Below are positions 14,109 through 25,606 of a stretch of DNA of 64,000 bases, one piece after another (position 1 is the first letter of the stretch; every line of letters starts with the position of its first letter). A program made the position numbers and the translations under genes. Where the stretch lies: NCBI RefSeq assembly GCF_910592395.1, contig NC_088318.1:14878349-14942348 (forward strand), given 5' to 3'. This DNA is from Lineus longissimus. Its lineage: Eukaryota > Nemertea > Pilidiophora > Heteronemertea > Lineidae. The notes beneath the pieces were generated by a model. The model searched no databases. It was not told where the DNA came from and was given only the letters and a program-made list of their open reading frames with translations.

Positions 14109-14696
14109 ATGACAAGAACACGAGATTTTGTAGTATTCCCCGATATTGTGATTTGTGAAGTAGGGAGGATACCCGAGGACTCTTTCGAGGTCGTCAGTCA
14201 GGATTCAGAAGAGGTCAAAGACGAGGAAATGGTAGAAATCGAGCTAGCAGACTGGGAATTCCCTTGCTGCGTGACGTCATCTTCACAAGCAACAATATGG
14301 CGGAGTTCCGGACACCAGGCTGGATCATTCTTTGACGAAAACGGAACATATATACCTTTCAAATCGTATTTAATTTGTTTAATTTTGAAACCTTTTAGAA
14401 TAGAAATTAATACCTCGCTGTCGGTCATTGGTTGTATAATCAAGACCGCTCGGGTAGACCTCAAATTACGTCCAAAACCCTCGGCGAAGCGCCTCGGGTT
14501 TTGGACTGCATTTTCGGTCTACCCGAGCGGTCTTGATTATACAACCAATGACCGCCAGCTCGGTATTAATTCCTTAAACACAGATCGATGTACTAGCCCA
14601 CACTTCACAGTAACACCAAACTGTAAATTTACTGGTCGGAAATCAATTCACCAATACAGAAACATCTCCAGTATAAAGCAACTCCCAGACAAGTGA
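14109..14696 (+). CDS. Unrecognised 195-codon open frame overlapping a foldback repeat; possible first exon
   Basis: ATG at 14109 in a less A/T-rich patch. Residues 1-95 are acidic and well mixed (EEVKDEEMVEIELADWEF). The frame then runs through both arms of a foldback (14403-14574) and a 60-bp repeat also found at 13843, so the C-terminal half is repeat-derived. The complementary strand is open too (14464 down to 14198). I do not recognise a family. Possible readings: a real first exon at about 14109-14345 followed by an insertion, or an open frame by chance. Confidence 0.25.
   Translation: MTRTRDFVVFPDIVICEVGRIPEDSFEVVSQDSEEVKDEEMVEIELADWEFPCCVTSSSQATIWRSSGHQAGSFFDENGTYIPFKSYLICLILKPFRIEINTSLSVIGCIIKTARVDLKLRPKPSAKRLGFWTAFSVYPSGLDYTTNDRQLGINSLNTDRCTSPHFTVTPNCKFTGRKSIHQYRNISSIKQLPDK
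14268..14312 (+). promoter_or_regulatory. Candidate promoter core: CRE followed by YY1-like element
   Basis: A full CRE palindrome, TGACGTCA, at about 14273, followed about 20 bp later by CAATATGGCGGAG, a YY1/initiator-proximal motif. This pair is a common arrangement around animal transcription start sites and lies in a local rise of G+C. Which strand it would serve is unclear; both are open here. Confidence 0.3.
14403..14574. repeat. 170-bp foldback repeat with 39-bp perfect core arms
   Basis: Arms 14422-14460 and 14516-14554 are perfect inverted complements (CGGTCATTGGTTGTATAATC...). Similarity extends outward through AATTAATACC on both sides. An inner stem GTCCAAAACCC / GGGTTTTGGAC (14470-14480, 14496-14506) surrounds a G+C-rich loop. 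A related single half lies at 13984-14045 (TAACCAATGACCGCC). Confidence 0.85.
14585..14638 (+). repeat. Dispersed direct repeat, copy 2
   Basis: Begins ATCGATGTACTAGCCCACAC. Counterpart of the repeat at 13843, lying just outside the right arm of the foldback and inside the 195-codon open frame. Confidence 0.7.
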
Positions 14697-14699
14697 ATG

Positions 14700-17600
14700 A
14701 ACTCATTTGTCCCAGTCGTAGAAAGCAAATTGGTTTCGCGACCGATTTCACACTCAAACGAAAGCCAGGGCTTATTTCATCAATCTTGTTTGAAAGAATA
14801 TTGCTCTGAAGCAATAAGCACATCGATTCTGCGTCATTTATCAATACCTCTAAATCATCTTGATAAACATTATGAAATATCCATACTGGAAGTTCAGATG
14901 GAAGATCAGAAAGATCCCATCAAGCATGTGTAAGGTGAAAGAAATCACATTCTGATCATCGATCGATCAGTCACTTGCCTGAAAATTCTATCAATACTCA
15001 CTCAAAGAGGAAGTAATGAGACTATAAACCAGAGATAAAGAAATTCTTTGAAATTTGTGAATGGCAGTAGAAACCCTGCTTTGATTTTGAATTGAATTCG
15101 CCAAAAACAGAAGTGTCAGTTAATGTATTGTAGGTTGCCTTCTTTGAAGCGGCATTTGAGTAAAGTGCCCTGCAAACAATATTTTTCTGGGAGCAGTATA
15201 CTCCAATAGATTAACATCCTTTTAAGACTACAATGTACATGGTCAAATTAAAATGAAGATAAAGGGGAGAAAAAGCAGAAGATGATACTGTGTTATAAGT
15301 TGGCGAAAAACTACTTAATGTTTATAATATAACTATTGCTTGCTTTCAAAAATTCTAACTTTGAGCGAATGGCCTGAGGGAAAAGCCTTGATAAATCCTA
15401 ATGAGGAAATGAAACTGTAATACAAGTGTAGTGTTACAGTGAAACGTGAGCATTTAGATGAAGCTTAATTCGCCTTTTTCAAGATCAGCATACACAGCGC
15501 CGTGGGCGGAAACTGCCATGTTAAGGGGTCAGCTGCTGTCAATGTCACGTCGTTTTTTGACAGGCTGCTTCCTCCCCCCCCCCCCCCCCCCCATATTAAC
15601 ACTGCAAACGTTGGCATTTCGTCCTATTGGGGATACCTTTACACCACAATTTAATGAAGACCAACTGCGATGATACAGACGAGGATGTTTTTTGCTATAT
15701 GTTGTATCTGTACTCAAATACCAGAGCCACTCTCTCCCATAAAAATCAGCATTAAATCTATTCTCTTGCTAAATGAGAGCTCAAATGGCAATATTCGGCA
15801 ACACCCTCAGGTTTATGATATGCCATTTTCAAGGTAATGTTTGATAGATCATTGATGAAGATAACCTTTGGCTGTCACCTTACATTAATGACATGACTTC
15901 AGTGTTATCATTCCGAACTCTCAACATGCCCCGTGCTCTACTAAGGCATCTTGCAAGGGATGACACCTTTCACCTATTAAATCAGTGGAGTTTTTCAAGT
16001 GAACACAATGGCCATCATACTCTATCAGCTTTAACACTGTTAAAGATGGAAAGCTGACACGCCCACACGTTCAACAGTAATAACTCAGTAGAGATAACTA
16101 GGCTATTACATCAGCTCATGAGTTGACAGTCCATAGAACAAGATCAACAGTAATAACCTTGATTACATGTGGCCACTATGCCAGCAGTTTGTGATTAAAC
16201 CAAGAACGAAAGACGTGTCACCAGTTCCTTATTAGGTAAGCAATTATGACAAGCAATTGCTATGATTATTATCCAGACGACACAGAACTTGTTCAATCAA
16301 GAAGATCCAGAAAACGGCACGCATCCACAAATTGTTACAAAGATATTGTATTACTTGGCTCCACCTGCTGACTATCACGTACATTTACAGACTCTTTTGA
16401 CACGTATCATATCAAGCCACAAAAATATTTCACGATGTCAGGTATGTCAAATCCTCTTATCTTATTTTATTTTTAGCTTGGGCTAAGCCAAAGAAAACTT
16501 CAATTTTTTTCTGGACTAGTATAATTTTTTTCTCATGGCTGCTTCTGCAAATGTTGAGTTACCTTGGTGCAGGAAGAACATATGATCTAAAACATTGTTC
16601 TGAGCTTTTTTGTCATGTTAATTCAAACAGACACTCCAAATGAAAATGTAATGTTATGTCACATAAACATCATAAAATAAGACATTCTAAGGAATTCTAT
16701 ATCAGACATGATCAGCTTACTGTATATTGCTTCAGTTGTGCAAACCTCATTTAATGAAGGTATAGAGCATCTGACCTTTCAATTCGGAATATTCTTTTCA
16801 CTATCACACAAATGACGCATGAATATCGGTTGGCTGATATAATCTCATGACATACTCGTTCATTCATGCTTGATGAAGTGATGGAAGCAGTGGTGCAGAC
16901 ATGACGTACAAGATCACTAAACCGAGTGAAACTAATGAAGCTTCTGGTCCGCACGTCACATGACTGATATCAGAATGGACTTGGGGATCATTGACCGTCA
17001 TTACATCGAAAACTACAACACGAGAGCAACCCCTGCTGTGAGAGACTTGCAACCAGTTTCTTGACACGACCTTTAACAGTCAAATACGGAGGCTTTGGGA
17101 GTAGCATATTGTTATAACAATAGGGTGAAACAAATCAAGTATTATTCCCTATATGAGAAAAGTGTCTGTTTTCAAATTGAAGATGCTAGGGAAAAAAGAA
17201 GGCCAAATGCCATTTTGAAAAAATCGGCAAAAACCTCAATGAGAGTAATGGGAAATGCATTAGAACATCCAACTTCAATGCTTCTCACTGGCTTATTGGC
17301 CATGACGACATTTTTGTATTCACAGCGGACCTGGAGAGGGCTACATTACTGAACTCAATTTGGATGATAGTGACACTTTCACGACAATGGCACTCTAAAG
17401 TCCCATTATCGTAAAAATTGAATTAGCAATAGTCAAAACCACCTTCATGCACCGACATCCTCGATACAGCGACACTAAATAAATGAGTTCTAGTTAAGCC
17501 ACAATTACCATGCTCAAACCGACTCCGCAGTAAATAATAGCATTTCAGTTTGAATTGAGGATTCATCCATAAGCGAGGAAAGGGTGATTACAAAGTATTT

Positions 17601-18027
17601 TGACAATCGATAAATCTGGCAGATATAGATATCATCTGCGCCTAATTTTATGTGAGTCCTGAAATCCACTTCCTTTGCCACACTGGCTACTTTAACATGA
17701 GTCCTCAATTCAGTTTTGAACCCTTCTCCTTATCCTGACCCCAGCTTTTCAGCTAAATAGATCCGGGGTTTTTTTGTATGGTCCTGAAAACGTTTTTTGT
17801 TGTTGTATGGTCCTGAAAACAAGAAGATCCTGTTTGCTGTTGCAGAAGATAAAAACATCAACCCTTGATTATATCATGATGGAATCTTTTGGTATATATT
17901 TAGGTATTGTAATATCACAGGCTTTTGCCTCCTAGCAAAAACATAAAGAAGAACTCAAAGAACATCATATCTCAGAAACAGCTTTTGGCTAAAAGCCTAT
18001 GAAGGTAAAGAAGAACAATTTACAGAC
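14700..18027. other. No gene recognised
   Basis: Contains the 19-C run at 15574 and a 17-bp direct repeat (TGTATGGTCCTGAAAAC, twice near 17777-17820). No supported coding sequence. Confidence 0.5.
15574..15592. repeat. Poly-C tract, 19 bases (one of six long C/G runs)
   Basis: Other runs: 2085-2098 (14 C), 31778-31788 (11 C), 38892-38906 (15 G), 48967-48984 (18 C) and 50107-50123 (17 C). Exact lengths in such runs are often unreliable in assemblies. Confidence 0.85.
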
Positions 18028-18140
18028 AATGGGTGATATGAATAAAGACTAGCAAATACTTTTATCTAAAGCTCCACGTACATTTACACTTTCTGTACAA
18101 AACGGAAGTAAAAGCATTAGCTTTATTCGTATCAGCCATT
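18028..18140. mobile_element. Palindromic MITE, copy 2 (diverged)
   Basis: Same unit as at 10.9 kb: left end AATGGGTGATATGAATAAAG, right end TTATTCGTATCAGCCATT. The right arm has lost a few bases (GCATTAGCTTTATTCG against GCATTTGCTAGTCTTTATTC), and the centre lacks the AGGCC of copy 1. It is older or more decayed than copy 1. Confidence 0.82.
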
Positions 18141-20829
18141 AACTCTGAACAAATATCACTTAATTCAAGAAGGATGAATCTTTGTTTTTCTTTATAAGGA
18201 GGACTTGTTCATCAACGCCCTGTACAATACGGGTCATTTGGATGTTCAGGGGAAAGCACAAACTACTTAGTAATCAGTGTGTAAACATGTACACAATCAT
18301 TCAACATTCACCTACAATGACTACCACAAACACAGCTTCATATGGCAAATGTGGCCCGTGGGCATACAGAAAAATGATAGATTTGTAGGACCATTTCTAC
18401 ATGTTTTATGAAGAACACAAGTATTTCGTATAGCTAGTTGGATATGGTGACATTTCGAAGGTGAGGGAATGTAGAGGCAAGACATGTTGACACCGGTACG
18501 CCGTTCGTAACTACTTTTATTGGTGGTCCAGGAAATTAATGCAGTTATACACAACGCTGTATTGCAGTTATTATGGATACAAAATTACGGAAACTTAGTA
18601 TCTATATATTTGTATTTTTGTATATCTGTCCACACAACGGCAATGCTGAAATTCATATTAGTTATTATTATATAGTACGTACTTATGCATTCCAAATTTT
18701 CAAATTCAATTACAAATTTTTAATAAACGGCGTGTTGGCATTCAAAGCGCCCCGCAAGTGAACAACTTTGGTTCCAAGGCAACCCAAGATGACAAAAACT
18801 CTTGGTTCCGAGCCAGCAACAAGAATCAGTTGTCGTTGTGATGAACTGCAATAAAAATCATTCCAACAATTTCTAGTTTTACCAAACAAATGAAAGATAC
18901 TTTCATTGTACATTGAGGCGATAATTATAGCCATTGCTGCAACAAAAATCTCCCGTTTATTGCAGATTATAGAATGCAGCTTTTAACTCTCAGAGTATGC
19001 TCATAAAAATATGGCGATATTGTTCCGCATGAAAATTGTCCATTAGTAATTTAATAACCTCATGTCAATGAATGCTAGCTGATGGATTATATCCTTCGAT
19101 GAAAAGTGATGTATCGCCAACAACGTGAAAAGAAATACCCGCCAACAAAAGCTGCAACGACATAGACTTATTACATGTCTGTGGCGAAAAGGTTCAGAAT
19201 TGACTGCCGCGAAGCAATATGATTAAAGGGTTGATATAGAGTTACTGAATGCAATACTCCAAGTGGGATTACACGATGTTATTGCGGATTGTATTATGAG
19301 GTGCAGAGTATGGAATATGGTGAATAGCCGCGCAGAATTCATTCGGCATCGTATTTCTGCGGACTAGTTAGGTAACATGTTTTTATTCGGCAAACAGCCT
19401 CAAAAAAGCGTCACGGCTATGAACCATCAATCGCATTGACTGACGACTTACATGCAGACGAATATAAAAGAAGATATTTTGATATTGTATCTGATGGAAA
19501 TCACTTTGAACATGACAGGAACTCTAAAGCAGGTTTCCCAGCACCTATTTCACTGTTCTCACCTGTAAATATATGAATGCAAGTTCTTTTAGCATGCATT
19601 AGGAAGTATGTTAACTCTTTACAAAATTATTGAAAAAATCCGCTGTTTTGTATTTGCGTGAATATTTACAAACAAAAAAGAATTCAACAATTAGAATAAA
19701 ATGAAATGCAAGATGCACTACAGAAGGTCATCGACAAATTCATCTTGCCTGAAATTCTAAATGCAGTGTGCGACTTGAAGAGATCAATTCCACTTATCAG
19801 TCAGACACAGGCAACGTGATACACCACTCTGCCTTTTCTGCATAAAGGCACGATACACTTTGGGGAGTCATAAATTGTACCGAGTTTAATCTAGGGTTTG
19901 CTAAGTTATGAAGTCTTTCATTTCTGGCAGCGTTTGGAGGAAAAAAGTATCGCTAACATATCAGTGGAAAACTTCAATCGTTTCTTCGTTTCAAAATAAT
20001 AAGACAGACTGACAACTGCTTTTCGATATAGTAATATCAAAGGGTCATATCTTTACATGTCGATCCACAAAGAAAAGGTTTTGATATTATCTAGATCAAG
20101 ACTGTAGAGAGTTACGCTAACTGACAAACAGACCAAACGACCAACCAACGGACAGACCGCCTTACACCAAACACAACAACACACTTTGCCTGCCTAAACT
20201 TCGGCTTATCAGCCCTGAAAGTCTCCTTGGCCAGAAAGGCTAGAAACCGAAAATCGGAAGGCCATATTAGCACCAGAGGCAGTATTTGTGCAAATTATTC
20301 TGCAACTTAGGGGTTTCTTTCAAAATGACGCTGGCCTTGGGGAGGCTTGTCATGACCAAGTAGTTAGAGTCTTATGTTCACATGTCTGGAAGGGCTACTG
20401 ATTACGCCCAATTATCTACTACCGTTGCAGATAGTTCAGTTAGGTCTAAAGATTTGTAAGGCAGAATATCCTAATATTACATTAAGGTGGTGCAATAATC
20501 AAGAATTGGCTTATATTATAATGCAACGTTGAATTTTGAATAAAGGAAAAGCAACTGTATATTTCCGTGACTCTGACAGATTAAATATTTTCTTCTCATC
20601 CTTGCTTCATTCGGGAGTCCGACATCAGAAATATTGAATTCCATGCCCGGAGCTAGTTACAACATGAATGAAAACTAAAAGGTATTTTTTCAACCCATAT
20701 GATATCAAATTTTAGTTAGAAGACTTGGTAATGAACTGCCATCCCCAGGCTACTGACCTAATGGTTGCCATTTACACTTGCTGTTAGTAGTATGAAGGAA
20801 TCAACAGCATTATCAAGCGCATTTACAGC

Positions 20830-20905
20830 AAAGAGAAAAGTTGGCTGGGATTCGAACAACAGACCTTTGGATAATCTCAGGTGACTCTAATAATGAAACC
20901 GAAAG
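20830..20905 (-). mobile_element. Possible tRNA-derived SINE head
   Basis: On the minus strand, TTAGAGTCACC...AAAGGTCTGTTGTTCGAATC followed by CCAGCC has A-box-like and B-box (GTTCGAATC) elements at tRNA-like spacing. The T-stem does not pair well, so a functional tRNA is unlikely. Confidence 0.35.
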
Positions 20906-23754
20906 AGATTTCGCAATTTGTAAAAATCAAAATCGTGAATTTTTCTTTTTCAGAAATCTTCACGAATGACTGAAATAAAGAGGTGCAAATGCGGCTTACA
21001 GAATTCATTATGCATGATAGCTAGCCGAGGTTTCACTCAACACCGCTCATTAGTGAAAATAAGGAGGCTTAGGGTTTTTATAAACCTTCGACTACATCCC
21101 CGCTAATCACCAAATTAGGACGCTAAGAACGGAATGTGCCTGACAGGGCTCATTATTTTCAAGTGTAGTGACTTTACAATTCTCTGACTGGCGGCCAGAC
21201 AATCATTTTCTTACAGCATGCCTCAGAGCAGCCATTTTCATCCATAATACGAAAACTGTTTGCATGATTTATTAAAACTTCTGCTCAAAAAGACGAAGAC
21301 AACTCTGAGATGATGAAGTGACAAGACGACCGAGTATGATAAAGTGATGTGAACAGCTATTGAAGGCTAACATGGGCGCTAACCTATGATTTTTTTGCTT
21401 TTCTTGATGTGATAATGCATGTATCAGCAATCAACCAGATAATACAAGGGTTCTTCATAGATTTTAGTTGTGTCATAAAAAATTAACTGTTATATTAACC
21501 TTGTAATTTCAGGTGAGTATAAAGAATCCATTATCCATTTCCAAGGTCAAAGGTAGGGTCCATTGTTGTTGGGGGACAAGCAGTCCTTTATCCAGTTAGC
21601 TGAAACCCATCTCGGCTTTCTTTAGAGTTAATTGGGGCAGACACATCCTTTATTGATAAACTTGAATAGTTTTGCCTTTAGAACAGAGCAGTGAGTGATG
21701 TCATGCACTCAGGAAGAGACCTGTCTTATTTTATAAAGAAATTTAAAGTGTTTTAACTTTGTTTATACTGCATCCATTTGTTTTCGGTAACTTGATCTTG
21801 TTTTTTATCTACATGTATTCATAATTCAGTTAAAGTGCTTCGCAAACGAGCCATTTTTGAACTGCTTGGTTTCATATTATTACAGGTTGCAGCGATCAAC
21901 CACTCTTGTCACAAGCACCTGCGAACACCCCTACCGCAAAGGCCAATTCCTGGGCCACGATGGCTTTTTGATGATGATGAAATGAGAGGGTTTTGTCGCC
22001 TACGATGATGATTGCAGGCTACAACAACAATAATTATTCGTTTTCGGGGTGATTTACGATTAAATTGCCGACATTGCATTTGAGGCAATGCCTGGCTTCA
22101 CCACCACGACAGATAAACCTCTAAATGGAACGACAAGAATTGATAGCCTCAGTTCTATTTATGGCTGTTAGATTATGATGACTCCTCGATGGCTAATTTG
22201 GATGGTTTTTAAATTCTTTTTCAGATTTAGGACAAATCTTGGTTCCAAAATGCCCTTGAAAACTTCCCCATCTCTCTTGACATGCCTAAAAGGCTATTTC
22301 AGTCAGGAAACAGTTGTCATGCACATTTACAGGTAAACATGACTTCCTCCAATGATGTATTTGTTCCTTGCGGTGAAAAATGATGCTTGATTTTCGTAAA
22401 ACAAGGAAATGTGGAAATGGCAGGTCTCGTTTGGCAAAATGTCAAAATTTACATTTCACGTCGATCAATTCCTACAGTAAGTCTCAAAAAAGTAACATAA
22501 TTTTGTTTTAAAATTTACACCACTTTGCGTTACATTAAGACATTTTAAGGCGCGAGGCCCCATTTCGATATATGTTATCATCATTGTGACACAATACATC
22601 TCATGTGACTCCTCGATCATCGACCTCTTATCACAACCTATAAGTTCGCAAAAATCGTCCACTAAAGTGCCTGACAAGACACACATAACCTTCGACATGT
22701 TTTCAGCATTGCTGTTAGGGAGGGGAGGGCAAGACGTGCATTGATACTTGCATAAGCGATCTAACATAAGTCTGACTGGCAACAATAGACCATCCAAGAG
22801 AGAACAAAAATGGCAGCGCCCTTATCACAGGGGAGGTGTAGCAGGGTTGATACTAGCGAAATAGCAACCTGCAGCAACACTTCCATGAAACAGGTCACCC
22901 CAAGGGATACACCAACATGGCACACCATTACAGTAAACATGGTCCCAAATCATTCTCCTGTGACAGCCGTTGATAATGTATTCATTAAGCGCAGCCCAAT
23001 GTTGGTCCATCGAATGGTCAATTTCGCCTGTTTGCACAAACAAGGCGCCATCGTAAGGTCATGATTATCAAATAACGGAAATCAAATGAAATGAGTGGCA
23101 AGGCCATATAAAGCAAATATACGGTTTCTTACTGATAGAATAGTGTTGCGGTTGTCGAGGGTTGCTGAAATCGTTTCACACTTTGCTTCCCATTAGAAAT
23201 ATGCACCGTTGCGTTGCAAGACGTAAGTCAGCAGTTGAAAGCGATGACCTTCTGATAAAGAAGTAGTTATATGTGTCAGTTTTCACCAAGATTCAACCTT
23301 GATATGGTCCCTAGCACTTCTCTATTATTAAAGCAATGCGTGCCCAATAATCCTGGCATTAAGTTCCATCACTCTACGAGTTCGTGAGCATCAAGAACGG
23401 CACTCCGTTAATTCTTGCTCACAGTGAAATTAATAAAAAAGATTGCGTGCTCCTCTGACCTTATCGCACAGGTTGTATTACAGTAATCTAGTGATATATT
23501 GGATTTGATTAAATTCACGAAAGTTTTCATATTGATATTCTACCTGCATCTTTACCGTTATATTCTAAATTCCAAACTATTGGACGGATAAGAAATGGAT
23601 ATAAAGAAGTCGTTATTCAAGTCTTAGGACATCACTACGACACTTGAAATACGACTTCATTATTTCTAGCTTATGCACAGGTCTGATCAGGAATTCAAAT
23701 TAGTTTTTCAATAGAGAAACTTCGCAACGCTCCAAAAACGAACCCCACGGTCAT

Positions 23755-23820
23755 CCGATGGCAAGCCGGACATTCTTCCACTGGTAGCCGATGGCAAGAC
23801 TGACATTCTTTCACTGTGCC
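23755..23820 (+). repeat. 33-bp tandem duplication
   Basis: Two units beginning CCGATGGCAAG, each with GACATTCTT and CACTG, directly adjacent (23755-23787 and 23788-23820). Confidence 0.75.
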
Positions 23821-25504
23821 ATCGCGCACTCATAGACTAACTTGAATAGATTCATAAGCAACAACAGCATTTTTGCCAATCACATTTTCGTAGCAATCAA
23901 GGTCAGACAGATTTGTCCCCTCAAGTCTGCATTTGCATCACATTGCTAACCAATTAAGATTGTTTATGGACACTGATGAGCTCTCTATGCAATTTTCTAC
24001 AGACAGAACAGACAATCAGATGATATTGGATATGAAGAAAAGCTACTTTGAACTCAAAGAAGACTGCAGATGTTGATAACAGGATTATTCTAATATCCTT
24101 TTGAAATTAAGTCCTTTAGCTTCATCGGAAAGTCAGCAAATTCATTTGATATCCCAGTGGTGACTGAAAATCTGATTTTAAAATTAGATTGTTCAGAAGA
24201 TAAATAATTTTCTGAGTACTGTAAACCAATATTTTTCACAGGAGTTTTATTTCGTCGAATTAACCTTGATACGCCAGATTTTTGGATTGGAAAACTGAAC
24301 GGAAGTTTTCATTTCATAAAAGAGTAATTTTGCTCAGAATTACTACAAATATTTGAACAAACGAACCTTGCATAAAATAATAAAATTGCTTCACGTCTCT
24401 CATTTAACTAAACTCAACAATAACCACTCTCAACGCAAAACACAACACAAAAAGTCTCTCTTCGTGTTCAGAAAATGTATTTGTTTTTACATCGCCCAAC
24501 TAATCAAAAATCACTTCGAGATCATATTATGGAAGATCAAGAGTCTAATTCTTGCCATCACGTTTGTGACATCATTGCTGCACGGCTGACTTAAAAGTTT
24601 GATCCAATTCTGAATTGCATCTTTATGCATCAATTCCTGCAATCACAATTGAACGCAGTTTGCTATTCAACTAGAAATATCTTGCATTTACATTTGAGGG
24701 ATTTCAGCTAATCATCGATGACCATCAGTAAGATGTATAGTGTTCTCTCTGCATAGGAATTAAGTAGGAAGCCTTGTGTAACTCAGTGAAGCAGAGTCAA
24801 GATGTTTCTTTTCCAAGCAGTCAGTGTGGCATTGTGGTGTTTACAACATACACATTTTACTTCGAAAATTAGGAACGGGGTAGAAGTTTGAAACATGGGT
24901 TATAGTTGCAGCCTAAAAGTAACTAGTGCCAAGTAAAACACCAGATGAGGAGAAAATAAATTCAATTATTGTTGTAAATGAGTGGCCAATATGGTAAAAG
25001 CCAACTTTCACTTGTGGCATTGCATTGAGCCTTATTCATCACTCCAGTCACAAGCCAAATGGACAAACGCATATCAAACCAAGAAAGCTGAATAATGCAT
25101 TCTCACATTTCCAATATCAACGCGACCATCAAAGGCAATATTCCTTCCCCCATCCTAATCCTATGTCTTATCACATCTCATCTTGAACCCGCCATCCACA
25201 GCATCCGTTGATCTTTTTCTATCTTGCTCCCCATGCAGCCAGTCACAATGACGCATTATGCATGCTGTGAGTATGGTCAGTCAACCGGATTTAATGTCAC
25301 AGACCCGTTGGAAATTCGATCAAACCACGTGTGATCATTCCACACCAGTTATAAGCCTGAAAAACTACAAAATCGACGGTTCAGCCTTCATTGAAAGGTA
25401 CGCTTATTAAAGACAAAACTTCGTTTTGTTTAAAATAAGTCAAAATCCAGTATGGGCAAAATAGATTCTGTCCACGATAATTGGTATCTATTTCACTTAT
25501 TGCT

Positions 25505-25606
25505 ACGCATATGCCATACCGACTTATCGGCGGTGAACATCAGTCCTAAAGTCTCCTCCTTTCACCGATATACGCACAACGACGGTGGATCGGCATGCGC
25601 ATATGC
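25505..25606 (-). repeat. Dispersed repeat with terminal GCATATGC, copy at 25.5 kb
   Basis: Bounded by GCATATGCC and GGCATGCGCATATGC. Its reverse complement contains GCATGCCGATCCACCGTCGT and then TGAAAGGAGGAGACT, which match 50827-50918 with small gaps. The copies are therefore in opposite orientation, 25 kb apart. No coding capacity. Confidence 0.65.

Larger units (their letters stand above)
18141..25504. other. No gene recognised
   Basis: Holds the possible SINE head at 20.85 kb and the 33-bp duplication at 23.75 kb. A cysteine-containing minus-strand frame of 110 codons (22797-22465) is within chance expectation. Confidence 0.5.

Noticed and set aside
20830-20905. Functional tRNA gene on the minus strand
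   Set aside because: The B box is good, but the T-stem and acceptor stem do not pair; kept only as a possible SINE head.
22465-22797. 110-codon minus-strand frame with several cysteines
   Set aside because: Cysteine spacing matches no family I know; no signal peptide or convincing splice sites; within chance length.
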